A stretch of 64,000 nucleotides of DNA from Myxococcales bacterium 68-20 (GTDB lineage: Bacteria; Myxococcota_A; Polyangia; Polyangiales; Polyangiaceae), in NCBI GenBank assembly GCA_001899635.1, contig MKVQ01000048.1:1-64000 (forward strand). Reading direction: 5' to 3'. The translations under genes and the position numbers were made by a program. This document shows, piece by piece, positions 17,367 through 26,339 of the stretch; position 1 is the stretch's first letter, and every line of letters starts with the position of its first letter. The notes below the pieces were generated by a model, which did not search any database, was not told the DNA's origin, and was given only the letters and a program-made list of their open reading frames with translations.

Positions 17367-19199
17367 CTACTGGAGGCGGCGCGCTTGCTCGACGATGACC
17401 GCCTCGTCGGCGTCGATGTCGATGTCGACCGGGGAGCCGTGGATCGCGTCGAGCGCGCGTTTGGCGTAGCCGCGAACGATTGGATAGGGGTGCGTGAGCT
17501 GGCCGGCGAGGACGGGCACGGCCGACTTCACGCGCGCATCGCCGAGGAGCTGGAACGCGACCGCCTGCTCGTGGGGCTTGCCGCGCTCGGCGGTGGCGAG
17601 GACGGCGTTCGCGTCGAGCGAGCCATAGAGCTTCTCGAGAGCGCCTCGCTCGTAGCGCTTGTTCCACCACTTCTCCATCGTGCGAACGAGCGTGCCGACC
17701 TCCTTGTCGGCATGACAGAGCGCGCATTCGACCGGGCGATCGAGAAGGACCTTCGGCATGTCGGTCGGCGAGCCGATGCGGTGGTAGCGCGAGAGCGTCC
17801 CGTCGAGCGCCATGTTCTTCCGCGGCATGTGACAGTTGAGGCAACGGGCGCCTTCACCGGCGGGATCGTGGTGAGAGTGGGCGCGGAGCGCATCCGGTGA
17901 CGAATAGCTGTCGTGGCAGCGCGTGCAGAGCGCGTCCTCCTTCGCGGGCTCGAGCTTCCGAAGCGCCGACGTGCCGTCGTGCGCGTGGGGATCGTGACAG
18001 TCGGAGCACGCCAGCTTCGAGGCGCAGCCTCCGAGCATCATGTCGCGCGCCTCGCCGGAGTTGATGTTGCTTCCGCCGGGCGAACGCTTGCGCGATCCGC
18101 CCTCCCAGGTCGGGTCGTAGCCGGAGAAGAGGACCTGATGGCACCGCGCACACACACGATTGAGCGTCTCCGCCCGCTTCCCGTTCGCGGCGAGGCGCGC
18201 GCTCCGCGGCGGGGCGAGCCGGACCTCGAACGCATCGCTCACCGGCTCGAACGACGGAAGCCGCGTCGGATCCTTCACGTGCTCGGCGGCGCCGAGATGG
18301 CACGACTCGCAGCCGATGCCGACTTCGACGAGGTGGCTCGCGCGGAAACGCGAGCGCGTCGTCGCGACCGCGTTCTGCAGCGTGGGCTTCGTCCCCGGAG
18401 CTCCGAGACGGGCGAGCTCCTGCTCGAGCATCGACGTCATCGCGGCCTGGTTCGTCACCGCGTAGCTCGCGCGCATCGACGCCGGGAGAAGCGGATCGAG
18501 CACCTGGCCTTGGTAGCCGCCGGTCCCCGCGAGCGCGCCGAGCACGGTCGACACGTACGGCACGGTGTTGTGGCAGAAGATGCAGGTCTGGTTCCAGACC
18601 GCGCCGATCTTGAGACCGTCGCGCTCCTTCACCATCACGGAGTAGCCCTTGTAGCGGAGCTTCTGCTCCGCGAGCATGTAGCTCACCGGGAACACGCGCT
18701 CGTGGGACGGATCGCCCAGCGCGGGCGCGCCTTCACGCACCGCTCCGACCGCGACCCCCGCGTAGTCCTCGCGATGATGCCCGCCGATGACCCGGGTCAG
18801 CTTGTAGATGCCGTCTCCGAAACGCTTCGACGAGATCGTGATGAAGCGATCGGCCCCCGCAGACTCGAGCCGCACGGTGTCACCGTGGAAGTGGAACACC
18901 GTGCCGTCGAACGGGCCCTTCACGTCCGCGGTCCGTGCCTCACGGGTCATGTTGCGCATCGGCGAGCGACGCCAGGTGTCGACGTACTCAGCGTGGCATC
19001 GCTCGCAGGCGTGCGACCCTGCGTAGTCCGCGAACTCCACGTTGCTCGTCACCGTGCCGGATCCCGAGGCAGCCGCCGGCCGCTTCGCCCCGCCGCTCGA
19101 CGCGCCGGGCGAACCGCTGCACGCCGCGATGGCCGCCGCAGAGAGGACCGCCAGAAGGACCAGAAGCATCCCCCTTCCCGGCGGTGTCACGTGAGCCAC
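17367..19199 (-). CDS. Octaheme c-type cytochrome lipoprotein
   Basis: A 610-residue multihaem cytochrome, lipid-anchored at about C27 (AIAAC). Eight CxxCH haem sites begin at about residues 65 (CERCH), 206 (CIFCH), 297 (CESCH), 350 (CARCH), 398 (CSDCH), 425 (CTRCH), 453 (CLNCH) and 492 (CALCH). The C-terminal 100 residues look like HEAT-type helices (FQLLGDARVKSAVPVLAGQL). The layout resembles tetratricopeptide/HEAT multihaem proteins that move electrons in the periplasm or to the outer membrane. The GTG start at 19199 overlaps the end of the kinase gene by 13 bp, so the two are probably co-expressed. An ATG at 19169 is an alternative but removes the only basic residue of the signal peptide. 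Confidence 0.9.
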   Translation of the reverse strand: MAHVTPPGRGMLLVLLAVLSAAAIAACSGSPGASSGGAKRPAAASGSGTVTSNVEFADYAGSHACERCHAEYVDTWRRSPMRNMTREARTADVKGPFDGTVFHFHGDTVRLESAGADRFITISSKRFGDGIYKLTRVIGGHHREDYAGVAVGAVREGAPALGDPSHERVFPVSYMLAEQKLRYKGYSVMVKERDGLKIGAVWNQTCIFCHNTVPYVSTVLGALAGTGGYQGQVLDPLLPASMRASYAVTNQAAMTSMLEQELARLGAPGTKPTLQNAVATTRSRFRASHLVEVGIGCESCHLGAAEHVKDPTRLPSFEPVSDAFEVRLAPPRSARLAANGKRAETLNRVCARCHQVLFSGYDPTWEGGSRKRSPGGSNINSGEARDMMLGGCASKLACSDCHDPHAHDGTSALRKLEPAKEDALCTRCHDSYSSPDALRAHSHHDPAGEGARCLNCHMPRKNMALDGTLSRYHRIGSPTDMPKVLLDRPVECALCHADKEVGTLVRTMEKWWNKRYERGALEKLYGSLDANAVLATAERGKPHEQAVAFQLLGDARVKSAVPVLAGQLTHPYPIVRGYAKRALDAIHGSPVDIDIDADEAVIVEQARRLQ

Positions 19200-22100
19200 T
19201 CTCCCGCGCGAGCGAGCGTCCGGATGTGCTCCCGGATCAGACCGAGGAAGGAGCGCTTGTACTCCGGGTTCTTGATCTTCGCTGCGCGAGCGAGGAGCCG
19301 ATCGCGCGCGGCGCCGATCGCCTTCCGTGCGCCTTCGACGTCACCCTTCGCATGAAGCGCCTCGGCGTAGGCCACGCGGATGATCGCCTCCCCCTCGGCG
19401 ACGCCACCGACCTCCGAAAGCAGGCGCATCGCCTCCGCCGCGACGACGAAGCTCTCGTCGGGCGAGGCGCCCTTGTGGAGCATCGTCAGCGTCATGAACG
19501 CGAGCAGCGCCGCGCGATAAGGCGGAGCATGCTCGAGGAGAGGAAGCGCCCTCCGCTCCTCCGCCTCGGCCGCGTCGTTCTCACTGGCGAAGTAGTACAC
19601 GCCTGCCAGGTACGCGCGCGCGCGCCCCTCGCCGACGCGATCGCGCTGGGCCGCGTATGCCGCGATGACCTCCTCCGTCGTGCGGACGGCCTCTTCACGC
19701 CGGCTGGTGCGCACGTAGAGGTACCCGAGCCGGAGCTTCGCGTCGTTCACGACCGTCGCGAGGCCCAGGCGCTCGGCAGACTCCCGTGCGTCGCGGAGGA
19801 CGGACTCGGCGACCGAATACGCGCCCAGCTCGAGGAGCGCCGAGCCTGCGTTCTGCCGCTGTCTCGCCGCGTTCCTTCCGTCGCCGAGCAGCTCGAAACA
19901 CCCGACCGCCTCCTGCGCGAGCACGGCCGCCTTCTCGAGGTCGCCCTCCCACGACGCCCGAGCGACGTTGGCCGAGAGGAGGAACGCGCGCGCGGCCGGG
20001 TCCTTCGCGATGAAGGCCTCGTCGCGATCGATCGGCGCGAGGAGCGCACCGGCCACGTCGTAGATGCCGGCGACGCCGAGTGACGTCGCGATGCGCGAGG
20101 TGGCGATCACGCGCGCCGTGGTCATCGCCGCAACCTGCTCGCTGCCGGCGGAAGCGACCTCGAGGACGCGCTCCGCGACGGCGCGCGCTTCCTCGACGTG
20201 CCCGAGCGTCATCGCGGACTCGGTCGCCTCCGCAGCGGCGACGTACCAATCGCCTTCGCCCCTGGGTAGATCGCGCATCGCGGCATACGAGTGCTCGCGC
20301 GCCGCATCGTGCTCTCCCGACCAGCGCGACGCCTCTGCGAGCACGAGACGAAGGTTGCCGTGCTCGACGCCGGACGCGCCCGCCTGGATCGCGCGATCCG
20401 CGCGGAGCTTCGCGGCGACGAAGTCGTTGCCCTCGAGCGCCTGGGAGGCCGCGCGACCGTAGAATCCCGCCGCCCGCTCACCTACTCCACCGCGCTCGAA
20501 GTGCTCGCCGAGGAGCATCGGGTCGTGCTCGCCTGCGTGCTCGAGCCACTCGGCGGCGAGCCGATGACCGAGCGCCTGGTCCTCCGGCGTGAGCATCTGA
20601 TACGCGGCATCACGGACGATCGCGTGGCGGAACGCGTACTCACGGTCGCTCGGGAAGCGCGAGTCGTCGCGACGCTGGATGATCTCGCGGCGCATGAGCT
20701 CGCCGAGCCACTCGTCGACCTCGCTCGCCTTGTACTCACCTCCGGTGAGCGCGAGGATGCCGCCGCGCCAGAAGGCCTCGCCGAAGACGCTCGCCGCGCG
20801 GAGCACCCGGCGCGCCATCGGATCGAGGCGCTCGAGACGCGCCTCCACCATCGCGAGCACGGTGGTCGGGAGCGCCCACGGGTCGGCCGCCACCGCCGAC
20901 GAGGCAGGCGGGGGCGGAACGGTACCGGGCGGAAACGTCGCGGGCCGCGCCGGGCCCCGTCCGGTGCCTTCCGCGTACGCGCGGATCAGCTCCTCGAGAT
21001 AGAAGACGTTGCCTGCCGAGCGATCGAGCAGACGCGCGACCTCCGCCGCGCTCAGGTCCTCGCCGAGGACATCGCGAACGAGACGCTCGCCCGCCCGACG
21101 GACGAGCGGGCCGAGCCGCACTTCTTGCAGGCTGCGCTGCGCCCACAGCTGCGGGAAGGCGTCGTGAACGTCGCCACGCGCCACCGCGAGCACCATGAAG
21201 CTCCGATCGGTCGCGGCACGAAGCGCGGCGTCGAGGAGGTTCACGCTCGGAAGATCGCCCCAGTGCAGGTCCTCGATCACGACGACGCACGGCGCGGCGC
21301 TGCTCTCGGCAACGACGAAATCGCAGAACGCGCGTCGCATCTGATCGCCCATCAGGATCGCGTCCTGCCTGGCGGCCCGGAGCTGGACGCTCTCCGCGTC
21401 CGAGAACCAGATGCTCGTGATCTCGCCGAGGAACTCCGCGACCCGTCCGACGTCCGCCTCGGGCACGTTGCGGGCGACGCGGGCGCGGAGCTTCTGCTGG
21501 CGCACGACGAGCGGCTCGCCTCCGCTGACGCCCGCGCTCCAGCAGAGGAGCCGCGCGATGAGCGCGAAGGGCGAGCCCTCGCTCATCGCGTCGCCACGGG
21601 CGAGCAGGATCTCGGCGCCACGCTCGCGAAGCTGCCGGAGGACCTCCGTGACGAGGCGCGACTTACCCGCGCCGGGGAAGCCCGTCACCAGGACCGCCCG
21701 CGCGACCGGCTCGTCCACGCACTCGTCGTAGAGCGCGAGGAGCGTCGATAGCTCACGCTCACGGCCGACGAACGGCGTCGGCTTGCCGAGGAGCGTGCGC
21801 GCCTTGGTCTCGCGCTCGCGGAGACCCCGGATGAAGAGGCCGCGATCGTCGCCGCCGACGTCGAAGCGCATGTCGAGGAGGCCGGCCGTCGTCTCGTCGA
21901 GGAAGACGGGGCTCTGGCCGTGGAGCGTCTCGTCGCTCATCCCGACCTGCCGCGTGCGCGCCGACGCCAGGATCGACGCCGCACGCTCGAGCACCTCACC
22001 GACGGCGCTCCGCCCGGTGACCGTCGCGAGCCCCGTCGCGAGGACGACGTGCGCCTCGATGAGGTGAGATCGCAGCGCGAGCGCGCAGCGCGCCGCTTGC

Positions 22101-23188
22101 GCGGCCTGATCGCTCGCGCTTCCCTTCCCCGCGAGCGTCACGACGATCGATCCGTCGGCGAGGATCTCGGACTCGGCGCCGAAGCTGAGAGCCACCGTGC
22201 GCGGATCGAACGACGCCGCCATCGTCTCCACCGTGCTCAGCTCGTCGAGACCGTCAACGAGTCCTTCGACGTGCGGGAACGCCGCCATGACGACGCACAC
22301 GAGCCGGCGCTCGCCCGCCGTCAGCGCGCGCATCGCGGGAAGGCTCGCGCGCTGCGCGGGGGAATCCCTCACGGCCGCGAAGGCCTCGAGCTCCTTCAGG
22401 ACGGCGCCGCCGCTCCCGGGCCGGGAGGCAGGGTGCTTCGAGAGCATCCGCGAGAGAAGATCGTCGAGCGCCGGTGGGACCTCGATCCCGATCTCCCGAA
22501 GGCTCGGCGGGCTCTCGAGGAGGATCTTCGCGAGGAGCGCCGCCACGTTCTCTGCGGCGAAGGCCGGACGCCCCGCGATGCACTCGTAGACGAGGCAGCC
22601 GAGAGCAAAGACATCGGCACGCGCATCGAGCTCCCTCGCGCCACGCGCCTGCTCCGGCGCCATGTAGCCGGGCGTGCCGACCATGATGCCGCTCCGGGTC
22701 GAGGGCAAGGCCGCCCCCATCAACCGCGCGACGCCGAAGTCGAGCACCTTCGCGAGGTCGACCGACTTGTTCGGCAAGAACACGTTCGACGGCTTGATGT
22801 CGCGATGGATGATCCCCTTGTCGTGCAGCGCCGCGAGCGCCTCGGCGATCCGTCGCGCGACGGTGAGCGTCTCGTGGAGCGTGAGCCCGCTGCGCTCGAT
22901 CCGGTCGGCGAGGTCCTCTCCCTCGAGCCACTCCATCGCGAGGTACGGACGCCCGCCCTCGATCACGCCGTGCGCGACGTACTTCACGATGCGGGGGTGC
23001 GTGAGGTCGGCGAGGATCTGCGCCTCGCGCTTGAAGCGCTCGGCCTCGCGGACGAGCGACCCGTAGAGCACCTTCACCGCGACCAGGCCGCCCGTGAGCC
23101 GGTCCTTCGCGCGGAACACCTCGCCCATCCCGCCCGCGCCGACGAGCCGCTCGATCGTGAAGCGATCCGCGATAATCCGGTCCACCAC
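19187..23188 (-). CDS. Ser/Thr kinase fused to degenerate cyclase-like, AAA and TPR domains
   Basis: A 1333-residue signalling protein of the myxobacterial PknK-like type. Kinase domain, residues about 9-275: GAGGMG (17-22), K39, HRDIKPSN (D130), D150-FG and APEQ, all intact. Residues about 290-455 look like a worn class III cyclase domain (GERRLVCVVMAAF ... GDGS-like ADGSIVVTLAGKGS) without obvious metal-binding aspartates. The AAA/NTPase region has Walker A GFPGAGKSRL near 500 and Walker B VVVIEDLHWGD near 635. TPR-like helices follow to the end. The start is GTG 23188, with TAGTCT 7 nt upstream. A longer in-frame extension would run into the upstream hydrolase gene. It overlaps the octaheme cytochrome gene by 13 bp. 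Confidence 0.93.
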   Translation of the reverse strand: MVDRIIADRFTIERLVGAGGMGEVFRAKDRLTGGLVAVKVLYGSLVREAERFKREAQILADLTHPRIVKYVAHGVIEGGRPYLAMEWLEGEDLADRIERSGLTLHETLTVARRIAEALAALHDKGIIHRDIKPSNVFLPNKSVDLAKVLDFGVARLMGAALPSTRSGIMVGTPGYMAPEQARGARELDARADVFALGCLVYECIAGRPAFAAENVAALLAKILLESPPSLREIGIEVPPALDDLLSRMLSKHPASRPGSGGAVLKELEAFAAVRDSPAQRASLPAMRALTAGERRLVCVVMAAFPHVEGLVDGLDELSTVETMAASFDPRTVALSFGAESEILADGSIVVTLAGKGSASDQAAQAARCALALRSHLIEAHVVLATGLATVTGRSAVGEVLERAASILASARTRQVGMSDETLHGQSPVFLDETTAGLLDMRFDVGGDDRGLFIRGLRERETKARTLLGKPTPFVGRERELSTLLALYDECVDEPVARAVLVTGFPGAGKSRLVTEVLRQLRERGAEILLARGDAMSEGSPFALIARLLCWSAGVSGGEPLVVRQQKLRARVARNVPEADVGRVAEFLGEITSIWFSDAESVQLRAARQDAILMGDQMRRAFCDFVVAESSAAPCVVVIEDLHWGDLPSVNLLDAALRAATDRSFMVLAVARGDVHDAFPQLWAQRSLQEVRLGPLVRRAGERLVRDVLGEDLSAAEVARLLDRSAGNVFYLEELIRAYAEGTGRGPARPATFPPGTVPPPPASSAVAADPWALPTTVLAMVEARLERLDPMARRVLRAASVFGEAFWRGGILALTGGEYKASEVDEWLGELMRREIIQRRDDSRFPSDREYAFRHAIVRDAAYQMLTPEDQALGHRLAAEWLEHAGEHDPMLLGEHFERGGVGERAAGFYGRAASQALEGNDFVAAKLRADRAIQAGASGVEHGNLRLVLAEASRWSGEHDAAREHSYAAMRDLPRGEGDWYVAAAEATESAMTLGHVEEARAVAERVLEVASAGSEQVAAMTTARVIATSRIATSLGVAGIYDVAGALLAPIDRDEAFIAKDPAARAFLLSANVARASWEGDLEKAAVLAQEAVGCFELLGDGRNAARQRQNAGSALLELGAYSVAESVLRDARESAERLGLATVVNDAKLRLGYLYVRTSRREEAVRTTEEVIAAYAAQRDRVGEGRARAYLAGVYYFASENDAAEAEERRALPLLEHAPPYRAALLAFMTLTMLHKGASPDESFVVAAEAMRLLSEVGGVAEGEAIIRVAYAEALHAKGDVEGARKAIGAARDRLLARAAKIKNPEYKRSFLGLIREHIRTLARAGEWLT

Positions 23189-23195
23189 GGACGCG

Positions 23196-23201
23196 AGACT
23201 A
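23196..23201 (-). promoter_or_regulatory. -10-like box TAGTCT overlapping the stop codon of the hydrolase gene
   Basis: TAGTCT lies 7 nt before the GTG at 23188. Its first three bases are the TAG stop codon of the upstream alpha/beta hydrolase, so an internal promoter may let the kinase be expressed apart from it. Confidence 0.4.
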
Positions 23202-24074
23202 GCCGACCTTTCGCATGGGCGACATGGGAGGGACGACAGCGCTGCCGTCGGTCGTTCCCCCGGCCAGGCGCTGCTCGAGGCGCACCACGAGTCGGCGGAC
23301 CAGATCGCGATCATCTGCGAAGATCGCATGGCCGGTGTCAGGCAAGAGCTCGAGCTCGGCGCGCGGAATACCGCGAGCGAGCACCTCCGCGTTGCGCCTC
23401 GGGATCAGCATGTCCTCCGCGCCTGCGACCACGAGCGCGGGGCAGACGATGCGCGACAGTCGCGGAGCAACGAAGTGCGTCGATGCCGCGAAGAGATGCC
23501 CGGCGAACGTCGCCGGCGACGTCGGATCTTCGCGCATCGCGCTCGGCCAGTCGCGGAGGATCTCTGCCGCACGCGCCCACTTCGACCTGGGCAGGAGCAG
23601 CCGTGCCATCTTCGCCTGCGCGTTCCGACCGGCGAGCGGCACCGAGAGCAGGCGATAGAGCGACGTCGGCGCAGGCAGCGCTCCCGCGAGGAAGCCCGGC
23701 GTGGTGGCGAGGAGCACGAGCCCGCGCACGCGGGAGGGATGCCGGAGCGCGACGTGCTGCGCGATCATTCCACCCATCGAGATCCCCACGACGATCGCGT
23801 CGTTCACGCCCGCATCGTCGAGGACCGCCGCCACGTCGTCCGCCATCGTCCCCATCGTCCACGGGGGACGAGGACGCCCGCTCTTCCCGGTCCCCCGGTT
23901 GTCGACGGCGATGACCCGGCGGGACCGCCCCTCCTCCTTCGCGAGGATGTCGGGGATGTCGAACCAGAAGCGCGAAGAAAGTCCGAGCCCTTGCAGGAGC
24001 ACGACGGCGGGCTCCCCGGGGGCGCCGCGGGTCACGTAGTGGATGCTGGCGCCCGGGCGATTCACGAAGGGCAT
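23199..24074 (-). CDS. Alpha/beta-fold hydrolase
   Basis: A 291-residue cytoplasmic hydrolase. The nucleophile elbow is GISMGG with S99, the acid is D221 (AGAEDMLIP) and the base H249 (PDTGHA), with the oxyanion loop near QGLGLSSRFW. The fold and motif order match the esterase/epoxide-hydrolase/3-oxoadipate enol-lactonase superfamily, so the substrate remains open. The ATG at 24074 has a GGGGAG Shine-Dalgarno sequence 7 nt upstream. Ten base pairs separate its stop codon from the kinase start, so it is probably the first gene of a hydrolase-kinase-cytochrome operon. Confidence 0.9.
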   Translation of the reverse strand: MPFVNRPGASIHYVTRGAPGEPAVVLLQGLGLSSRFWFDIPDILAKEEGRSRRVIAVDNRGTGKSGRPRPPWTMGTMADDVAAVLDDAGVNDAIVVGISMGGMIAQHVALRHPSRVRGLVLLATTPGFLAGALPAPTSLYRLLSVPLAGRNAQAKMARLLLPRSKWARAAEILRDWPSAMREDPTSPATFAGHLFAASTHFVAPRLSRIVCPALVVAGAEDMLIPRRNAEVLARGIPRAELELLPDTGHAIFADDRDLVRRLVVRLEQRLAGGTTDGSAVVPPMSPMRKVG

Positions 24075-24097
24075 GGTCGTCTCCCCAATCTATCGCC

Positions 24098-24103
24098 TAC
24101 GTT
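24098..24103 (+). promoter_or_regulatory. -10-like box TACGTT in a 35-bp divergent promoter region
   Basis: TACGTT ends 6 nt before the ATG at 24110. The intergenic region between the two divergent starts is only 35 bp, so this promoter must overlap the 5' leader and promoter of the hydrolase gene (TAGATT on the other strand). Confidence 0.42.
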
Positions 24104-24109
24104 TGTCCC

Positions 24110-25240
24110 ATGGCAGGTCGCTCGACGCCGAAGAAGCGAACCGTGAACGTAGCGAAGCGCGAGACCACGGCAAGGAAGGTCGCCGCCAAGCCGAAGGCCA
24201 CCTCCGCCGCGAAACGGGCGAAGACGAAAGCCATCGCCAAGGCGAAGAAGACCGCCAACGCGAAGGCCCCCAAAAAGCCGAAGCCCACCAAGGCGAACGC
24301 CGCCACCAAGCAGAAGGTCGCCGCAAAGGCGAAAGCGACCACCAAGGCGAAGGTCTCGAAGGCGAAGGCCGCCACCAAGGCGAAAGCCCCCAACGCGAGG
24401 GCCGCCAAGGCGAAAGCGACCACCAAGGCGAAGGTCTCGAAGGCGAAAGCCGCCACCAAGGCGAAGGTCTCGAAGGCGAAAGCCGCCACCATGGCCAAGA
24501 CCACCGCAAAGGCGAAAGCGACCTCCAGGGCGACGGTCTCGAAGGCGAAGACCTCCACCAAGGCGAAGAGCGCCAACGCGAAGGCGGTCGCCGAGATGAC
24601 GACCGCCGCCGAGGCGCCGACGACCGCGAGCGAGAAGAGGCCCGCCGAATCGAACCACGCCGCGTCCGCGCCGAAGGTCCCCTCGCCAACGACGAACGGC
24701 GTGACGTCACATGCGACGGCCGCGGTATCGCCATCGACGGAGCGCTCGCCGAACACGCGGGCGCCCACGTCGCCATCCGATCGCGTCCTCGCGACTTGCG
24801 CCGAGCTCCCTTCGGAGCGCGCGCTCACCGACGAGGAGCGCGATGCGATGGCGAAGGTCTCGGAGACCGCGCGAGAGTTCGTCGGCGCCGACGGCGCACC
24901 GGGAGAGGTCATCGAGCGCATCGCGGAGTTCGTCGACGAAGTGCGCGTCGGACGACGCGACGCGCCCGAGAGCCAGGACGTCCGGCTCGGCCTCGGCGTC
25001 CTATGGGGAGAGCAGCTCCGTGCTCAGGTCGGCTGGCGCTGGGTCCACCTCACCTACCCCGACGGCTTCGCGTCGTACGCGCTCGTCCCCGACGATCGCG
25101 CGTTTGCATGCTTCCCGCTGAACCGGCTCCCGGAGGCGCTCCACCAGGGCGGCACGAACACCTCGGCCCATGTCTTCGAGTCGATCCGCACGGGCACACT
25201 CCCTGCCCGCAAGGCGAACGCCTACCTCGTGATCGGCTAG
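24110..25240 (+). CDS. Lys/Ala-repeat histone H1-like protein fused to a globular domain
   Basis: A 376-residue protein. Residues 1-165 are almost only Lys, Ala, Thr, Ser and Val in KAKAxTKAK-type repeats, like eukaryotic H1 tails, AlgP or myxobacterial DNA-binding tails, so non-specific DNA binding or nucleoid compaction is likely. A Ser/Thr/Pro linker spans about 166-235. Residues about 236-376 form a separate domain with WGEQLRAQVGWRWVHLTYPD and a YALVPDDRAF strand, resembling small DUF3806-like domains of unknown function. There is no signal peptide. The ATG is set by a TACGTT box 6 nt upstream, with no ribosome-binding site. The DNA itself is repetitive, so length may vary between strains. 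Confidence 0.82.
   Translation: MAGRSTPKKRTVNVAKRETTARKVAAKPKATSAAKRAKTKAIAKAKKTANAKAPKKPKPTKANAATKQKVAAKAKATTKAKVSKAKAATKAKAPNARAAKAKATTKAKVSKAKAATKAKVSKAKAATMAKTTAKAKATSRATVSKAKTSTKAKSANAKAVAEMTTAAEAPTTASEKRPAESNHAASAPKVPSPTTNGVTSHATAAVSPSTERSPNTRAPTSPSDRVLATCAELPSERALTDEERDAMAKVSETAREFVGADGAPGEVIERIAEFVDEVRVGRRDAPESQDVRLGLGVLWGEQLRAQVGWRWVHLTYPDGFASYALVPDDRAFACFPLNRLPEALHQGGTNTSAHVFESIRTGTLPARKANAYLVIG
24219..24580 (+). repeat. Tandem Lys/Ala codon repeats within the histone-like gene
   Basis: Units such as AAGGCGAAAGCGACCACC and AAGGCGAAGGTCTCGAAGG recur several times. One copy starts near 24331, with near-identical copies near 24412 and 24465. They encode KAKATTKAKVSKAKAATKA-type repeats. 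Such arrays expand and contract by slippage or recombination. Confidence 0.75.
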
Positions 25241-25694
25241 CGTCGTGCGCGCTTGCATCGACGCTCGACTCGCCGACTCGACGGGCTTCGGGCTCGCGAA
25301 AGCCCAGGAACCTCAGACCTCGGGCGGCAGTCTCAAAGGAGGCCGGCGTCAGCGCCGCAAACTTCCGCCGCCGCAAGTGCATACGGCCCGGTGATGTCAC
25401 GAGCACGTCGATGAACTGACGCGCAAATCGACAGTCGCCAGGAGGCGGCGTCGGGGAGGCGGGCCCTCGCGCCCGCACAAGGAGCGGACGAGAACCCCGT
25501 AGGTCGGAAGACGCCGGCAAGCGACGGCCACGCGCACGCGATCTCTCGAACAGACCTAGCGACCACGTCACAGCGCGTTGCCGTCGCCGGAAGCCCCCCC
25601 GCAGTCGGCAAGGCCGCGACGCGGGCGTGAGGGCCCGCCTCCCCGGCGACGCCGGTGTAACAGCAGCGACAATCCGTGAGCGGAGATGCGCGGC
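25241..25694. other. Gene-free interval holding a palindromic element
   Basis: About 450 bp between the histone-like gene and the converging small lipoprotein gene. Open frames here have no start signals or protein-like composition. The main content is the inverted repeat listed at 25447-25656. No promoter or RNA gene was recognised. Confidence 0.6.
25447..25656. repeat. Imperfect long inverted repeat (MITE- or REP-like element)
   Basis: The left arm is 25447-25477 and the right arm 25623-25656. The arms are reverse complements with one mismatch and one 3-nt gap; the core block reads GGGAGGCGGGCCCTC then (G/A)CGCCCGC. They enclose about 145 bp with no coding sense. This is the form of a MITE or a REP/BIME-type palindrome. 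No target duplication was found. Other genome copies would confirm it. Confidence 0.6.
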
Positions 25695-26087
<393 letters not shown>

Positions 26088-26251
26088 GATAAGCCTCGTC
26101 CTTCAATCGAACGATCGCGTGAAGAGAGAGCAGCGCCCGGACTCGATTTGTTCCGTCGACTCCCCTTCAATCGAGCCGCGCGGCACGAACGCCATCGACG
26201 TCATCGGCGGTCGCGCGAGATCCGTTCGACGCAGCTCGACGACAAACCACA

Positions 26252-26269
26252 CGCATGCGGTAGCATGCG
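26252..26269. repeat. 7-bp perfect inverted repeat, possible operator
   Basis: CGCATGC, a 4-nt spacer, then GCATGCG. It lies in the 250-bp stretch between the small lipoprotein gene and the small membrane protein gene, downstream of the latter. It has no U-tract, so it is not a typical intrinsic terminator. Confidence 0.3.
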
Positions 26270-26339
26270 ACGGAGCCCGGCCGCCGCCGACGGATCGATC
26301 GCTTTGGCATCCTGCCCCTCGCGAGCAGCAGACCGAGCC

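Noticed and set aside
23189-23329. Longer N-terminus for the kinase
   Set aside because: It would overlap the hydrolase gene by 130 bp, and the added residues do not resemble a kinase N-terminus; GTG 23188 with a promoter box fits better.
24219-24580. Regular repeats considered as a CRISPR array
   Set aside because: The repeats are in frame, adjacent without unique spacers, and code for Lys/Ala.
24090-24776. Minus-strand Gly/Arg- or Ser/Trp-rich repeats opposite the histone-like gene
   Set aside because: The repeated codons for Lys/Ala give patterned protein in every frame; only the plus-strand frame has a promoter box, a linker and a folded C-terminus.
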